The notes under the pieces were generated by a model. The model had not been told where the DNA came from. It worked only from the letters and a program-made list of their open reading frames with translations, and searched no databases. A stretch of DNA of 64,000 nucleotides from Atherix ibis (lineage: Eukaryota; Arthropoda; Insecta; Diptera; Athericidae): the NCBI GenBank assembly GCA_958298945.1, contig OY282606.1, forward strand, positions 46,079,920 to 46,143,919, in the 5' to 3' direction. This document shows, piece by piece, positions 30,405 through 44,589 of this stretch; the stretch's first letter is position 1; each line of letters begins with the position of its first letter. A program made the translations under genes and the position numbers.

Positions 30405-33400
30405 GCTGCTCTAAGGTTATTGACAAATATTGCTTTTTAAACGCTTTAAAATTTGAAAATTATCTTCGAAAACATGATCTTTTGCGTAGTTTTACAAAGA
30501 AAAGTCCAAAGACCTCAAATCGCTCAATCTGGGATGCTAATTGGCATTACCAATCTCAAATTAATAATGGCAACATTTATTGTGTTGTGTGGCTTGTAGT
30601 AGCGTTTTGTTGAAAGCACACATGGTCTAGATTAAAATCTACAAGTTTAGACCAAAAAAAAGTCAGTTACTTACGGCCAAAGCGCTCAGTATTGATGATT
30701 ACGACAGTTTCTTGTGGGTTTTCAGAGCCATATATACGGCAATTTTACTTATTGACGTATATACCGAGCTAAAAATGAGCCTCATCGCTGAAGAAAATTC
30801 CTCGAAAGACCAGCATCTGTGGTTAGTAAAATGAGTCATAATGTAAAATGGCAAACTTTCGATGGCATATATGTTTGAAAGCTGTCAAATAACAGTGTTG
30901 TACACCCCCAAAAATCTCACATATAAAATCTTATTTTTCAATGCTTCATTTAATTTCCGCTTCAAAATATATTAAATTCGCTTCCTCCTATCTTTCCAGT
31001 ATGCATATTTTTAAATTATATTATTTTTTTTTTTGCAAATTCTAAAAGTTTGTCTCCGACTTCATCCGCTAAAAAATAATTTCTCTAGACAGTTCTTACT
31101 CTTTTTCTGAGTTTAGACAAATCCCAGTCTCTGCTTGTTCACTTCTAGTAATAATATTTGATCCACTTTTATTCTGGGATATTTTTTTTATTTTTCAAAA
31201 GAAACTTAATTTTTCAAAAACCTTTTAATCATATGAAAAAAGCCAGGATTGACTTATTTGAATTGTTTTATGATATATGTTTTTTCTGTATTTTAATTAT
31301 CATTAATAATTAAATTAAAAATATTATACAATATGATCAAGACTGCAAACGAACATGAACTTGAAGTGAAATTAGTAAACCAGAAATATTCCAATTTCTG
31401 CATGAAAATAAACGGAAAATTCGCTAATTTAATATTTTTGTGCCATGTCTTATGAGACCTAAATTTTATGCTTTTGTTGGTTCAAATGCATTTAATTTCC
31501 ATTAAAAAGAATAGATTGAAGAATCTATTTAGATTAAGAATCAGTTTGATATAAGTCAAGTGTAGATGTTTTTCAGAATTGCTCGTGTGGCCTTCCACTG
31601 TAAATATTTCAGAAATTAAAATAAAATGTTTCGAAAAATATTAGAAAATCAAAATTTTTGCGACACCATTAGTTAATTTATTTTTTCTGAATATAATATG
31701 AGTTTATCAAAATCAGAAACAAACAAAAATTTCCATTAAAAAATGTCGTTTTCGACATTAGAAATTCTTTTAGAAATACTCATGCTGCTATCGATAAGTT
31801 TGGATCTTTTTTTTTACTACGAGCAATCGATTTCCAACGCAACAATAAGGAATGTGTAGTCGAACGACCAACTGAATTTAGAGAGAGATGCCAAGCAGCG
31901 ATCAATTCATATTGAGTGCAGTGTGCCGAAGTGAGATGAAGCAATACATTCACGGATGAGTAACAGGCCAGCAACAGTACGACCAGTTCGCTGGCTAATC
32001 ATACGATAGACAAACATGCGCATTGGCGAACGCAACGCCCCTAAAAATGGTTCTTTACAATTTTGGCGTTTTCGTGTTTTCGTTCGGTGAGAGAGAAAAT
32101 GGCGGTGTGTATGTGGGCAACGAAAAGCCTTGGTAGGAGGTGCTGTTCCGTTTTCGTTCGTATCGATTTTCTTCCATTCCTCTCTATGCGATTTATTTAC
32201 TTACAAACACACATTCTATATACTTACCCAGAATTAATATTTTTCTATATTGGAACCGGAAATCATGAAGTCTGAGGACATTGTCTGTTCGTGTTAAATG
32301 GTTTTCGATAATTTCTTATGTTGAGCATTTTGACCATTTTTCCGGTTGGTTTTTCTTCCAATAATTTCTCTTCCTTTTGTCCTTACTCTCAAAGTCTATT
32401 CTCTCAGAGTATTATTAATTTTTTTAAATTTATTTGCATAAAATTTGCTTGTGAATAATTATTTTTAATAATCATTCCTTCCCCTTTTGATCATTTTAAC
32501 TTGTAGTCTTTGATTCCATTTTTCTGTAAGTAAAAAATGAAAGAAAATTACCAATAAATACTATTGTTCGTTTAATTGTAATTGAATTCACTATATCTTA
32601 ATCGAAATATTATAAATAAAATTCTATTTTCGTTTTGATAAATAGTAATTTTTGTATTATCGACTTAACTTTTTTGTTGAAAATCTATTTCTACATGGTT
32701 TTTTTTTTACCTATTAGCTAATTTTCTTCATTTATTTTAATAAATTGTTTTAAACAAATTAATAAGAATTTAAAATCCGATAAATTAGTTTCAGAATTGA
32801 GAGACTCATTTGTTTTATGGGTCAGAGACTTGTGAGTTGTTGATTGATTTTTAATAATAAACCTATTTAGGCATCTTTGTGTATACTCGTAGTTTAGTAG
32901 AAACGACTATATTTTTACTCTCTCACAATTAATTTTATAAAAAAGTATAAAATATAAAAATATTAGAACACGTCCAAGGTACATATTTATTAAAGCTAAA
33001 TTTACACCCGATTTTTTTGTTGTTGTCAATTTTCAATAAAATACATTTATTTACCAAAGAATCTTTAAATACTAATTTGAAATGCTACCAAAGAACCCTC
33101 TCTTAGTTAGTGTGCATTCTCCACATGCCCTAAATTGGCATTAAATGATTTTTTTTTAAATATGAAAATTTATTTATGAAGTACAGAAAACTCTGACAAG
33201 TGCCAGATTATAATTGATTAATAATTTTATAAATTATGCAATTGCACACTGCATATTACCAGCTTTTGAGTTCAATATTGCATTGCAAAATTATGTGCTC
33301 GCGTAAAATTGATTGTATAACAGAAATTGTAGAATTAATCGAATTTGAAAATCGAAAAAATTACAATTTTCATATTTGTCTATAATTTTTTTCTTTTTTT

Positions 33401-34600
33401 GTAGGAGATTTGTTTTAAGCTAGAATTTATTTTGTTATTGAAATTAATCTAAAAAAAGAATGACTGCATTTTATTTATTCTTTTTTACCTAATTTATTGT
33501 AATATCCACTGTTAAGTGGTTTAGTAATAAAATTCATTTATTTTTTTAAATAATAAAAAAAATAGTAATATTAATACTAAAATAGGATGAATCCGCTTTT
33601 ACATTTCTTCAAAAGAAATGCCTGTGGTTAGAAATTTATTGACAAATTTTATCTTCAAAACAATTAACAAATTGAATTTGATCTCTAAAATACAGATTTA
33701 ATTCGAGCTCCAGAATATTCTTAAATAATTAATTGGGTTTGCACAAACATTTATGGTAATTCGGTCTCAAACACTTAAATGTTAGCTTTAAAAACATTAA
33801 TGTTAGCCTATGAAAGATACAATTTGGTTTGAGAAAATTGAATGCAATCACCAAAAAATTTGAATTTCTTCTCGAAAAAATTGAATAAATTCTCAAAAGT
33901 TCTATTTAATCTCCATAAAAACAGATTTCCATCTCAAAAAAATCTATTTGCTATTAAAAACTTTTATTTAGCATTGAAAAATTTAATCAAGTTTCCAAAA
34001 AACATTGAATGTGATTCAGAATGCAAAATTATTTTAACAAAAGTTAATTTTGGTCTCCGAAAAAAGTCAATTTAATTTTTTGCGTTCAACCGTGAGGACA
34101 TTTGGCCACTTCTCAAGCTTTCATATGGGCATGTTTGATTAGGTTAAAAGGACGAGTTGGAAATTTGGTTTGCTGGCATTCGCTTAATATATTGTATATG
34201 GAAGAATGTAAAAACGCAATTCCGACGATAATTATACAATTACTGTCAAAAATTAACGAATTTCGCCCGATTCAATAAATAAAACACAATTGCAACCGGT
34301 GAAGAAACGGCATGTGATCAGTTTATTATTTATATTAATTCATTTTAGCTTGGCTTTAATTTAAATTTCAACAATGTTGCCACATTACAAAACCTCAACA
34401 GCCACGATAAAATTAGAGAAACTGCTTAATTTTTAAACTCTGGCATCGGAATTTTGTGCATTCCCATAAGATTGTGTAGGTTTTAAAATGTTCACAGTGA
34501 CAACTGCATGTCGTTGTCGTCTGGAATTGTATTCTTGCCAATAGTGCGCAGAACGTCACAAGATTGGCAGTGCGTGATCTTTAAAAGAAAAGATATTCCC
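30405..34600. other. mostly AT-rich, no gene recognised
   Basis: AT-rich except 31780-32270, which is clearly less AT-rich and could be an unrecognised regulatory or 5' UTR region. The open frames there have no family resemblance. Confidence 0.4.
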
Positions 34601-34605
34601 TATCC

Positions 34606-35190
34606 GATTTCGAGGCAGTTTTTGTGCCCATAATTTCGATACGGATGTTGAAAAGAGTGGACTGTTAAAAAAGATCAAGCATCTCCAATTTGTGGCGATT
34701 ACACCATTCGAGCAAATCTCCACATTTTGTTCGCCTCAAACATGCTCGATCGAGGGTAAGGTGTTCGTCCAACATGTTCGAGCATATGTCGAAAACATGG
34801 AAGATTTTTACCTAAAATTCGAGTAACGCGGCTTCAGTTAAATTTTTGGTCCATGTTAGTATGTATGACCAGGTTAAAAAAGGGACTTTAAAATCGAGAA
34901 GGTCCACAATTTTGCTCGTAAAGAAATTCTTGATTTGCTGATATTTGCGCAATATATGTGGAATGGTTAGCAAAACGCCATAAGTTTGAGATATAGGTCA
35001 TGTGTTGTTTCCAAAAAGAAAGTTATGAGTGAGATCAGTTAGTGCTGTTAGAATTCTGAGCAATTTTCGTGCCTAGAATTTCGATACGGATGTTGAAAAG
35101 AGTGGACTGTTAATCGGTAGTTAGCCAATGAGATGCTAAAAAGGATGCACTATTAGTCCAGTCTCTATTTGTACGTGTGACTGACGATAG
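34606..35190. repeat. dispersed repeat copy 2 joined to a non-LTR 3' fragment
   Basis: 34694-35190 runs parallel to 29036-29480, including GGTCATGTGTTGTTTC and GTTGAAAAGAGTGGACTGTT. The block at 34606-34665 (CGATACGGATGTTGAAAAGA) is an extra partial copy of the block at 35080-35120, so the segment carries an internal duplication. Confidence 0.75.
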
Positions 35191-35384
35191 GCAAATCATA
35201 TCAGAACGTTAATTTCCCATAAACCAGCATAAAATTCAATTGGGTCTAAAGAAGTAAATATTTAAGGAAGATAATTTAAGGTATTCTAAACTGACCAAAA
35301 TAATTTATTTTATTAACAGAAAAAGAAAATTTATTAATTGATTAAAATTTAACTTTTCAACTAGTTTAAATTTCATAAGGAACG

Positions 35385-36400
35385 CTTTTAATTCGGTCGA
35401 TGCCCTCAAAAATTTCTTCGGTGTGTCAGAGTATCTGCCGCGAATAATTTGGAGTTATCTTAGTAACCGGAAATTTTTGTATAGTATGGCAGATGGAACT
35501 TTTCGAAAAAGAGTTACCTCGGGGGCAGCACAGGGTTCTATACTAAGGTCGGACCTGCAGAATCTATTGTACGACGGCATTCTAATGATGGACATGCCAG
35601 ACGATACCTGCCTTGATGCGGATACGCCGACGATATTGCTGCGGTCAGAGTCGTTCGAAATATTGTGAAGGTTGCGTACCGCGAGCAGCAGAGAATACCT
35701 TCAGCAATGGAGTTTCTAGTCGGCGACAAGACTATTCTAACTCAGCCGGCGATCAAATACCTTGGAGATGCCACTAAGAAAGTTGCCAAGATAACGCAGC
35801 GCTCAGCTGGCTCATGGCCAATGTAGGTGGATCCTTGCCTAGCAAACGAAAGCTTCTCAAGTTCACCATCCACGCCATACTCTTATACGGCTGTGAGATT
35901 TGGACTGATGCTCTCAATAAACAAGGCTGCAGTGTAGAGAAGAGGTGCCCTTCGAGTGGCTTGTTTCCATAGGACGGTTTCTGTACTCGTGTTCTTGTGA
36001 TTGCAATAGTGATACTCATGGACCTGTTGGCGCAAGAACGGAAGAGGATATATGAGCTAAAGAAAGGCCCGCGACTTAAAGAAGCAAAAAGAAGCTATGG
36101 TAGTAACCCTCAATAGATGGCAAGACCGATGGGATTACGAGACCAGAGAGAGTTGGGCCAAAACACTGATACGAAACTTGAGGGAACGGCTAGGCCGAGT
36201 ACATGGAGACGAGGATTATTTCCGCACGCACTTACTGACTGGACATGGATACTTCCATAAGCACTTATTCTGGATGGGTAATATTGTGCTCTTATGAAGA
36301 TATCACTGAAGACCACAGATGGATAGTGGAAAGGCAGATGCTGGAGGCTGAAATGGGCTCGATGCTGGAGGCTGAACTACACTAAGGACTTTTGTTTCTG
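35385..36400 (+). mobile_element. R1-like non-LTR retrotransposon fragment
   Basis: Plus-strand RT: NAFNSVDALKNFFGVSEYLP, then [21 protein letters not shown] frameshift follows, after which the catalytic box GYADDIAAV is intact at nucleotide level (YADD at 35623-35634). Later pieces are [20 protein letters not shown] and [20 protein letters not shown]. Same family as 18460-19330. Truncated at the 5' end. Confidence 0.88.
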
Positions 36401-36774
36401 TATAAGGTTGCAAAACATTGGTAAGAAAAATTAATTGTAGACCTCAGAAATGTGTTTTTCTCTTTTGGAGAAGTAACTTTTTATTGGTGGAAGATTTTCC
36501 ATAATTTTCGAGATATTTTTCTAATTACCGACGACTACTTTCCCATAGAATATCGAAAAAGACTTTTCGTGCCAAAAAGAGAGTAGTGCAGAATAGAACT
36601 AATGCTACGGTGATACTACATCATCTTGTCCTTTCTTCTAAAGGAGCAGCTTGGTGAATCACGAAAGTGATTCTTAAAGAAAACTTAACTGAATGGAATT
36701 GTCTATAAATGCAAAGGAATAAAATTGGAGAAGTCTCCTCCGAGATGCAGACAGATTATCCTAGTCCAGTGCTC
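36401..36774. other. spacer, nothing recognised
   Basis: Follows the R1-like fragment; no coding signal. Confidence 0.35.
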
Positions 36775-36830
36775 AAAAAATCAAAGGTGAATTTTTTTAG
36801 TTCATGAAAAAAATTCACCTTTGATTTTTT
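36775..36830. repeat. perfect 24-bp inverted repeat (hairpin)
   Basis: Arms 36775-36798 and 36807-36830 (core TCAAAGGTGAAT against ATTCACCTTTGA) pair perfectly over an 8-base loop, AGTTCATG. It is preceded by CAGTGCTC, like the tips of some Tc1-type elements; no transposase is nearby. Confidence 0.85.
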
Positions 36831-39800
36831 TGTTTACCAAATATCCGTTTTGGTAGGCGAACTTGCCAACAGATGTGCTCAAAAACAACCTAAAAAAAGT
36901 GCTTTTCAGATTAAAAAAAATTTATTTTTCATAAGAAATAAAGTTTACTGGAATTTATATAAATTTAAAATTTAGTTTTCGTGGCCGTTTAGCTATTATT
37001 AAAAAAGCTCTTAATTATTAGAATTTGCAATAAAAAGCAAAGTGGAGAGGGTAAGAGGCGCCTGTTACTATCAATTTTCAAACATTTAAAATAGTTTTAT
37101 TAAAATATCGCCTAAGAAGTCTTGCGTTCGAATCCCGCTAGTGAAATGGTGATTATAGCTTCTTATTCCGATGTCATTTAAGATCTTACGTTCTCGAAAA
37201 AAACCTTAATATTAACGATTGATTAGTCTTTTCAACAACAAAACATATAATTTTTAATCCCAGTTAAGGATTAATCAATTGTAAATGTTAATTATTGTGT
37301 AAAGTTCTTTAAATATTGAATTGTTTTAATTTAAAAAAAAAAACTAGTTATTTCCGAAATACTTTTTTCTTGGGATTTTTACGCTCTCAACTTATTTAAT
37401 GCCTTCTGAGTCCTTAAAGACAATTTAATGCCTTTTATTTATTTTAAGAATTCGTCATTCCTCTTTGTCCTTTTATTATTACTTTTACAGAATCTGTTAA
37501 AAGTGTGTATTGAAAATTGACAAAAAATTATTTATTTTCTTAATTAACAGAGAATTGAAGAACAAAAAATTTAAAAATTATAAAATTACAAAGGTACACA
37601 TACATTTGGCTAATTGGCTATTATCCTTATCGAACACTGAACTATATAAAATCCTTAATTGCAACAACACCAAACAAAATGTATAAAATCACATTTGAGA
37701 AAAGAAAAAAATTTTTTTTTTTTATAATTTTCGAAATGTTCTAAAATTTAAATTTTATAAATTTCAATTTTTTACTTGTTTTTTTTTTACTATTAAATTT
37801 AAATTTTGCATTTTTAATAAAATATCCTTTTTATTTTTTTATTTTAATTTAATTCTATTTTTGTGTATTAACATTAAACTGGCCTTTTCTATGAGTACAG
37901 TTTTGTGTATGTCCTAAACTATTTCTATTTAAACAAAAAAAAAACGTATAATTTTTGGTTTGTGCTTTTTTTTTTAAAACCGTTTTTTAAGAAAATTTAT
38001 TTATTTAATTTTGGTTTTTTTTTTTTAATTTTTTGTTTATGTAGCACTAAGAAATATAAAGCACGTAATTACTTACAAAAATACAAATGATTTTTGTTTC
38101 AATAAAATTTTGTTCATTATAAAAGATCCGATAATATTTTTAAACACTTTCTTTTTAATTAAATTTTCTTAGGAAATTTTATGTTTAAACAACACTGTTA
38201 ATTTTATAAAAATAATTTTAATTGAAATCACTGGTACTCCTTTCATTGTTTTAACTATTATTACTATTATTATTATTATTATTATTATTTCGTTGTTCAA
38301 AATCGATTATTTTGTATGATCACAATTTCTATTTTATATTTTTGTTTATAATTTTATTTAGATTTTAATTAATTTTATTAAATTCTATTTTATAACGTAT
38401 AAGATAAATTAAGCACATTGGACTGATTAATATAATCCAGCTAAATGTTTAAACTTCAATAATCATAATGGAACAGTATTAAAAAAAACTGTTAACTAAA
38501 TGTAATGCCAAAAATCCAATTAGACCAATGATACGAATATGTTGACCCCGCCTTCTTGGAATGACTTAAGCAGAATTCGAACTGACCGCAACGAAAACAA
38601 AAGGCAAACTAAACACATTTTCGATCGGCTAAAAATTATTTTGCCACATAAAAATTGCCTATCGCTGTGCCGTGCCGCGCTGTCAACACTGTCGTTAATA
38701 ATGATTTATGCTTTTCATGATACAAATATGTACATGCATGCTTCCATATATGATTTGCATTTATTTGCATACATATCTATGCTCAGATGGATGCGAGATA
38801 GTATATAAAGTAAAACCAGATATTTACGACAGAATAGTGTGTGCACGGACGATATAGGGCATATGTACTTATTCATTGCCCATAGGCATGAACGAGTATG
38901 CACGTGTGTGAATATGGAATAAAATTCTCTATCGATAGTGTTACATATAGGATTAAATCAAATAAGCTTACGAGGTGGAAGAATACTTATTTCATTTTAT
39001 TCCATTGTATTGAGGATCGTGTACATGTATGCACGTGTGCTCGTATAAACAGAAAAGGACAATGCGTGGACGTAGCATCGATAATAAAAAAGTACACAAA
39101 CCACGAACGCCTAGCCATATGTATAAGTGCGAGAGAACGAGTCCGTGAATGACAGTATTTCCAACCAAAAGGAATAAACGTAACAGCAATACTAAGCGTT
39201 CTGCGAGAATACATTGTTTTAATTTGTTATCAATCTCTATTTAGTGTCGCATGTGTGTGTATTATGCCGCAGTTTATCAAATCATGAATAGCCAATAGAT
39301 TATTACAGAATAATCATGTACTCAGTCTTACTTAGAAGTATGTGTATATATATGGAGAGTAGAGTTTGTGTATATATGATTCACTTTGACTCTGTACCTA
39401 CTGTCCATTTCGACTAGTTTCTTCCTAGGAATTAACGCCAAAAAGTATCTTCGAGCATTTCCTCGTACTTACTCGTTGATATGTGCATGTATGGTATGTA
39501 ATGTAGTTTACGCAATTGGCGGAAACTACTTTGTGTGCTACTGTGCCTAGAAGGAGGGATTAGAGGAGGGTGCTTAATGTGGATGAACATCGTTTAGTCA
39601 GTCAGGCAAGTTATTGTAGATGGGTAGGTACGTATTAACAAATAAGATGAATTACGTGCTGGCTACTTTTTTGTATGGCTAGTTTCTCAGGAAATCCGAA
39701 GCAGTTGGTTGGTACCTGAAGTATCTGCGCCTTCGAATGCATACGAACACAAGCAAATGCCTTCAGTGCATTGGATAATGTTCGCAGAACCGCATTATTG

Positions 39801-42800
39801 TCGGTTAGAGCCCACAACAACTTTTAGGCGACATTCCCATTTACTCGTGCATACAAGGATGGATGCATTGGCGTCCATATGGAAGCAAAGCAGTCGGATG
39901 TACTGAGTTTGGTTGTATTCGATATTTTTGTCTCCTCAAACTAAGTTTTGACATTTAAATTTCTTTTGAAATTTGATTATTTTTTTCTAAAAAACTAATC
40001 ATAATAAAGTTGATCTTTTTGAAGTCTTAGTTGTATGTCAACGAAAAAGTTCAATCTCCTTTTTAAGCCCTTATTTTTAAGAATTAAGAATACTTCTAGT
40101 AGATTGAAAGTTTTTTAATGACAGGAAAACATACGATAAATGCCTCAGAATGTTAGTATTGAAATTTTTTATGATCGAATATTGACACTACAAAATGTAG
40201 TTTTTGCAAAAAAAAAACGAAATTGAAATGAAATTTTGATGGGCTCATTTTATTTTGTTGTTGTTGATAAAAGCTATTTTTTATTAATGGCAAAATCCTA
40301 TTTTATATAGAATTTACTCGACGAAACAATACTTTCTTATTGTAAATTTTACTTAGAATCGAAATATTTTTTCTTTGAACCAAATTAGTCCTGTTTTGAT
40401 TAGGACTTATACAAATTCGTGGCATGCAAATTGTATTTTATGCCATCGAGTTTTGAGCCTTAACAATATCTGATCATAAAAAAATGGTACCTCTGCCAAA
40501 TGAGAACTTGTATTTTACGCAAATTTGGAGCTCCTATCAACTGGATTTTTGTAATTTCTTTTTTTCTGGACTACCTTAAAATAAATATTTCTATCTACAA
40601 AATTAAAAACATTTTTCGCACATCAATAAACGTCAGAGAATTCATATCATATTAACCCTCCCAAAAAATGAGTATTACCAACTGAAAAATAAAAGTATTA
40701 CCAAAATTTCTACTTTATTATAAAAACGCAAAATTTCATATTTAAAAGAGAATTTGACACAATTTTGTGAGAAGGTCCTACCCATTTTAGGAATTGAAAA
40801 ATTAAGGGCGTCGATAAAAATATCCAATAATTATTTGATTATCAACTGCTCCAAAGAGTAAATAATATTCGTAGGCACGATCATTGAGAAACGATTCATT
40901 TTTGCTCGAATTACTCAAAGTAGCGGAAGGAAAGAGGCTTGGGTATATTTCCTGTTGTAAGTCTCTTTTGTGGTTAAAGTAATTTTCGTACGAAGAAAAA
41001 AAGACCAATTTGGAGACTGCCTACGAACAGATACAGCGATCCGATTGAGGGGAAACATGAGCGCAATTGCTCGATGGAAATCGATCACAGCAAACTGGAT
41101 GGAATTTCAAAGTTGACAAATCGAAACAGGAAGAATGCCAATTTGCTGAATCTTCATTGTTAGCCACGGACTTATAGACACTTTTGTGAGCATGCGTTTA
41201 CGTACGTCGTATTCGTTATATTAACCGGCCTACATTGGTCCGTCTTTGGAGGAGAAGAGAAGGAGCAGACGTACAAATTTTTCCACGCTAAACGAGTTCA
41301 GTTTCGTCCGAATATGCAGTCTCTGCTGTTCTTGTGGGAAAATCTTTTTCACTCAGTGACAGGCTCAACCACAAACTAGCCTTGTGTTTGAGGGGAAGGC
41401 ATCATCACACCAGTATCAGTCTGCCTGTTGGTGGGTAACTTTCCCAAAAACACCTAAGTAACCGATTTAAGTGGCTTTTAACAAATAATCAACGTTATTC
41501 GTTAAACCAGCAAAGTTCCGAATCAAACATGTTCTTAACATAAATGACTGAAAATGCATACAAAGAAAATTCCGAATGAGTTAAACAATTCTCGCTTATT
41601 TTGACCATTTGATTAGAGACAATTTATTTATAGATTTTATAGTCACAAACAGTCATAATCAATGATTGACTGAGAAAGTCGTCCCGGAAAGTCAAAATTT
41701 TTGTGCATTTTAAGTAATAAAATTTGTTAAGCCGGTTAATTCTCTAGCCACCTTTTATTTTGCATTTGAATTCCTAAATAATTTCGAGTAAGTTCTGTGA
41801 AAATGCTCCAAAAATTGAAAGTTAAGATCAATTATTGAGGAACAGAACCTGACTTGGATTAATTATCAAAAAGCGGAACCTTTATTTGGTCGACTATTGT
41901 AAAAATGAACCCATTATAGGTTCATTATTAAGAAACTAAACCTTTTTCTCACTCCCCTCTGTGATTTTTTGAAACTCTCCTATCCAATCTGTAAATCCCT
42001 TTAAAATATTCTGAATTTTGTTTTTAATATTCTAATTACTCTAATATTGTTTTGTAAAACATTTTTGACAATATGAGAAATTTTTATGCACGGACTCATC
42101 GTGAGGATTTTTTTACAGTAACATTTTTCGCATAAATAATTAAAAAAAAATTTAGAAAAGAAATTAATTATGTTTTTTTTTTAAAATGCAGACATTTTTT
42201 ACAGACGAATCCTTTTAAAATTAAGAAAAATTGATTAAAAGCCAGTTGGGAAGGACATACAGTCAAAAGTTTGTTAATTTTTTTATTTTATTTAATTTTC
42301 GTTTTTTTTCGATCATTCCGATTTTGTAGTAATAGAATTAAGAGGTTTTGTAAAGAGATAGTCAGGAAGAGTTTCGGAAAGGAGATCCTTAATTTTGGGA
42401 GCGCTTTAATGGCCGAACTTTCACTCGAACAAGAATTTTTAAAATAGTGGCCTTGGTAAATAAGACCAGATCCTTTCGACTGCTCTTAGTTAGACCTCGA
42501 AACAAGCCTAAAATCGGTCATTGCCAAAAAAAAAAAAAAAAACAATTCTGTTCTCTCTCGAAATCCTTTTAATAATTCCTCAATAACAAAAAAAATAACT
42601 CTTTGGGAATTTATGCAATTAAATTGGAAATTACCGTTTTTGGTGATGCTGGTGTTCATAGAATTCGAATTTGCTTCTGAGCTGCTTTTCGCTCAGGTGT
42701 TCGCCTATGTGTGTTTGTGTGTTTGTGTATACGTATGGAGATGTGTGGCAACAACGGAGAGACTTGCGTAATTATTTTTCCGTTTTTCGTCTTCTAAAGG

Positions 42801-44589
42801 CAGTTAGTTGATTATAGAAATTGGAAGTCGGATTGTCGGAGCCGCAAACTTGTCGTCATCGATACTTTCGTGCGTCACTGAAATGGAAAATCGTAATATC
42901 CTCTCTCTCATGATAAGCGATACGTACGGGAGTATTTTGCTGTTCAAATTCATTCACAAGCAAACCAACAAAATTCTCGTCGTATACTAGGAAAGAAACT
43001 CGATTAGAAATTGTTTTTTTCCGTAATTTTTTTTAGTTTTACTTATTGGAATGTAGACGGTAACCAGCCAACCAACCAACCGGGCAACCAGCCAGCCAGC
43101 CAGCCAGCGAACTAACCAAGCACCCAGAGCACTACCGCACCATCGGATGGGATTCAGGCAGGGAAATCATATCGATTAGCTTCCTTACACTACACCCTCC
43201 GGAATACGATGGGGAACCAATATTCCTGATACAGATACGCGTACGGCGATCATCATGGCTGGGCAAATGTAGTCTCTTGTATTGGAGTCATTTGAGTGTG
43301 AACGGATTTTGTTGGTAAAAATTTTTTCGATGCCTCTTCCAACCTCTGGCCGCTGCTACCCTCGGACCGATATCGAATTCCAACTATGATCAAGAGTATG
43401 AGAATTATTGGTTCAACATGGTTTGACTATTACTTACTGAATCGATGACATTTTATACTTTCCCACCTTCTCACCTAACTCTGGCCATCGCTGCTGTGAG
43501 TTCTGTTAAATTGGAGAAGTAGAAAATCTCCTATTTTTTTTTCGCTGGTTTTGTTTTTGACTTTTTTTTTGTATTACAATTTATGCATTTGTTATGACAG
43601 TTAAATAATTGTTGTCCATTGATTGACAAGACATTTAAATGGAAACAAAAAAATTGTTACCATTTCCGTTGGGCATTCAATCAAAATTCTCTTCTTACCC
43701 ATTGTCATGGAAATTGGATCCTTTCTTTCGCTCTCGTCATGATATTCGAAGAGAATCACTGTTTTTACCAACAAATTGTAATTTAACTGAAAACTTTTTT
43801 CGAATAATCCAAAAAAAAGTCACCAATTATTCTAACCTCCCCCTCCCTCCATCGGTTCGCTGAGTAATTTCTTTCTGATGATATTGGATTAACTTTCAAA
43901 CATGATTAACTGCTCAATTGATTTATTTAAAAATATTCACTAGTAAAATGGTAGAAATTAAGAAGAAAAAAATACAAACATCAGTTTTGTAAGGGTTTCA
44001 AATTTGTTTAGTGTTTTTTTTTTTACTTTCCTTAGCAACGGTAATGAGATCTTCAAAAAATTTGAAAAAATAAAAAAAGTAAAATTTGTAAAATTTAAGC
44101 AGCTGAAAGGCATTTTTCAGGCATACACTTCCGTTTCTACAGTGGACTAAACAGCAATTAAAAATTATTGCTCTTTCTTCGAAAACAAAATTGAAAAAAA
44201 ACCAGCACACCCCAAATGGTCTCCCAAATGGTCCAAAATCGTATCTTCAATATTAATTAAAGTAAAAATTTTGCAAAATAAATCAATTTTTATTTGTTAC
44301 GAAAACATCATTTTTATACTTATTGAAAGTAAAGAAGCTGTAATTTTAGGTAATTTAAAGGAACTATTTTCAAAAACTTTTTTCTATGTATAAAAGTTTC
44401 AGCTGAAAAACGTGTGAAAAAAAATCTTTTTTAAAGAAATTTTTCGATGTAATTAAGATCTGTCTAAAAATGAATTTAAAAAGAAAACGTGTATTTGGTA
44501 CTGTAATTTACGATTGCCTCCTGAATATCCACTTGTATTCTATGTCATCCTAAATAAATTATTTCTATTAAAAAATTGTAGAAAAAAAG
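36831..44589. other. long region without recognisable genes
   Basis: AT-rich DNA with less AT-rich islands near 38540-39900, 41000-41440 and 42630-43400. A (ATT)n tract is at about 38262-38290 and a CCAG/CCAA tetranucleotide tract at 43063-43123. The island 38700-39500 is full of alternating purine-pyrimidine (ATGTGTAT-like) sequence. Open frames here are short and match nothing known to me. Confidence 0.4.
43063..43123 (+). repeat. CCAG/CCAA tetranucleotide tract
   Basis: Interrupted runs of AACC and AGCC units (for example CCAGCCAGCCAGCCAGC), unusual in AT-rich surroundings. Confidence 0.85.

Noticed and set aside
32205..32240. Possible first glass exon ending before a minus-strand GTAAGT donor
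   Set aside because: The frame that would fit has no nearby Met and does not resemble the Glass N-terminus.
37125..37160. GCGTTCGAATCCCGC, like the T arm and B box of a tRNA
   Set aside because: No matching A box, acceptor stem or anticodon arm upstream; probably a tRNA-like pseudosequence or chance.
38539..38808. 89-residue open frame on the plus strand
   Set aside because: Overlapping frames on both strands are open because the region is less AT-rich; no family match.
43063..43123. CRISPR-like or coding tetranucleotide tract
   Set aside because: Simple tandem repeat with no spacers; eukaryotic context.
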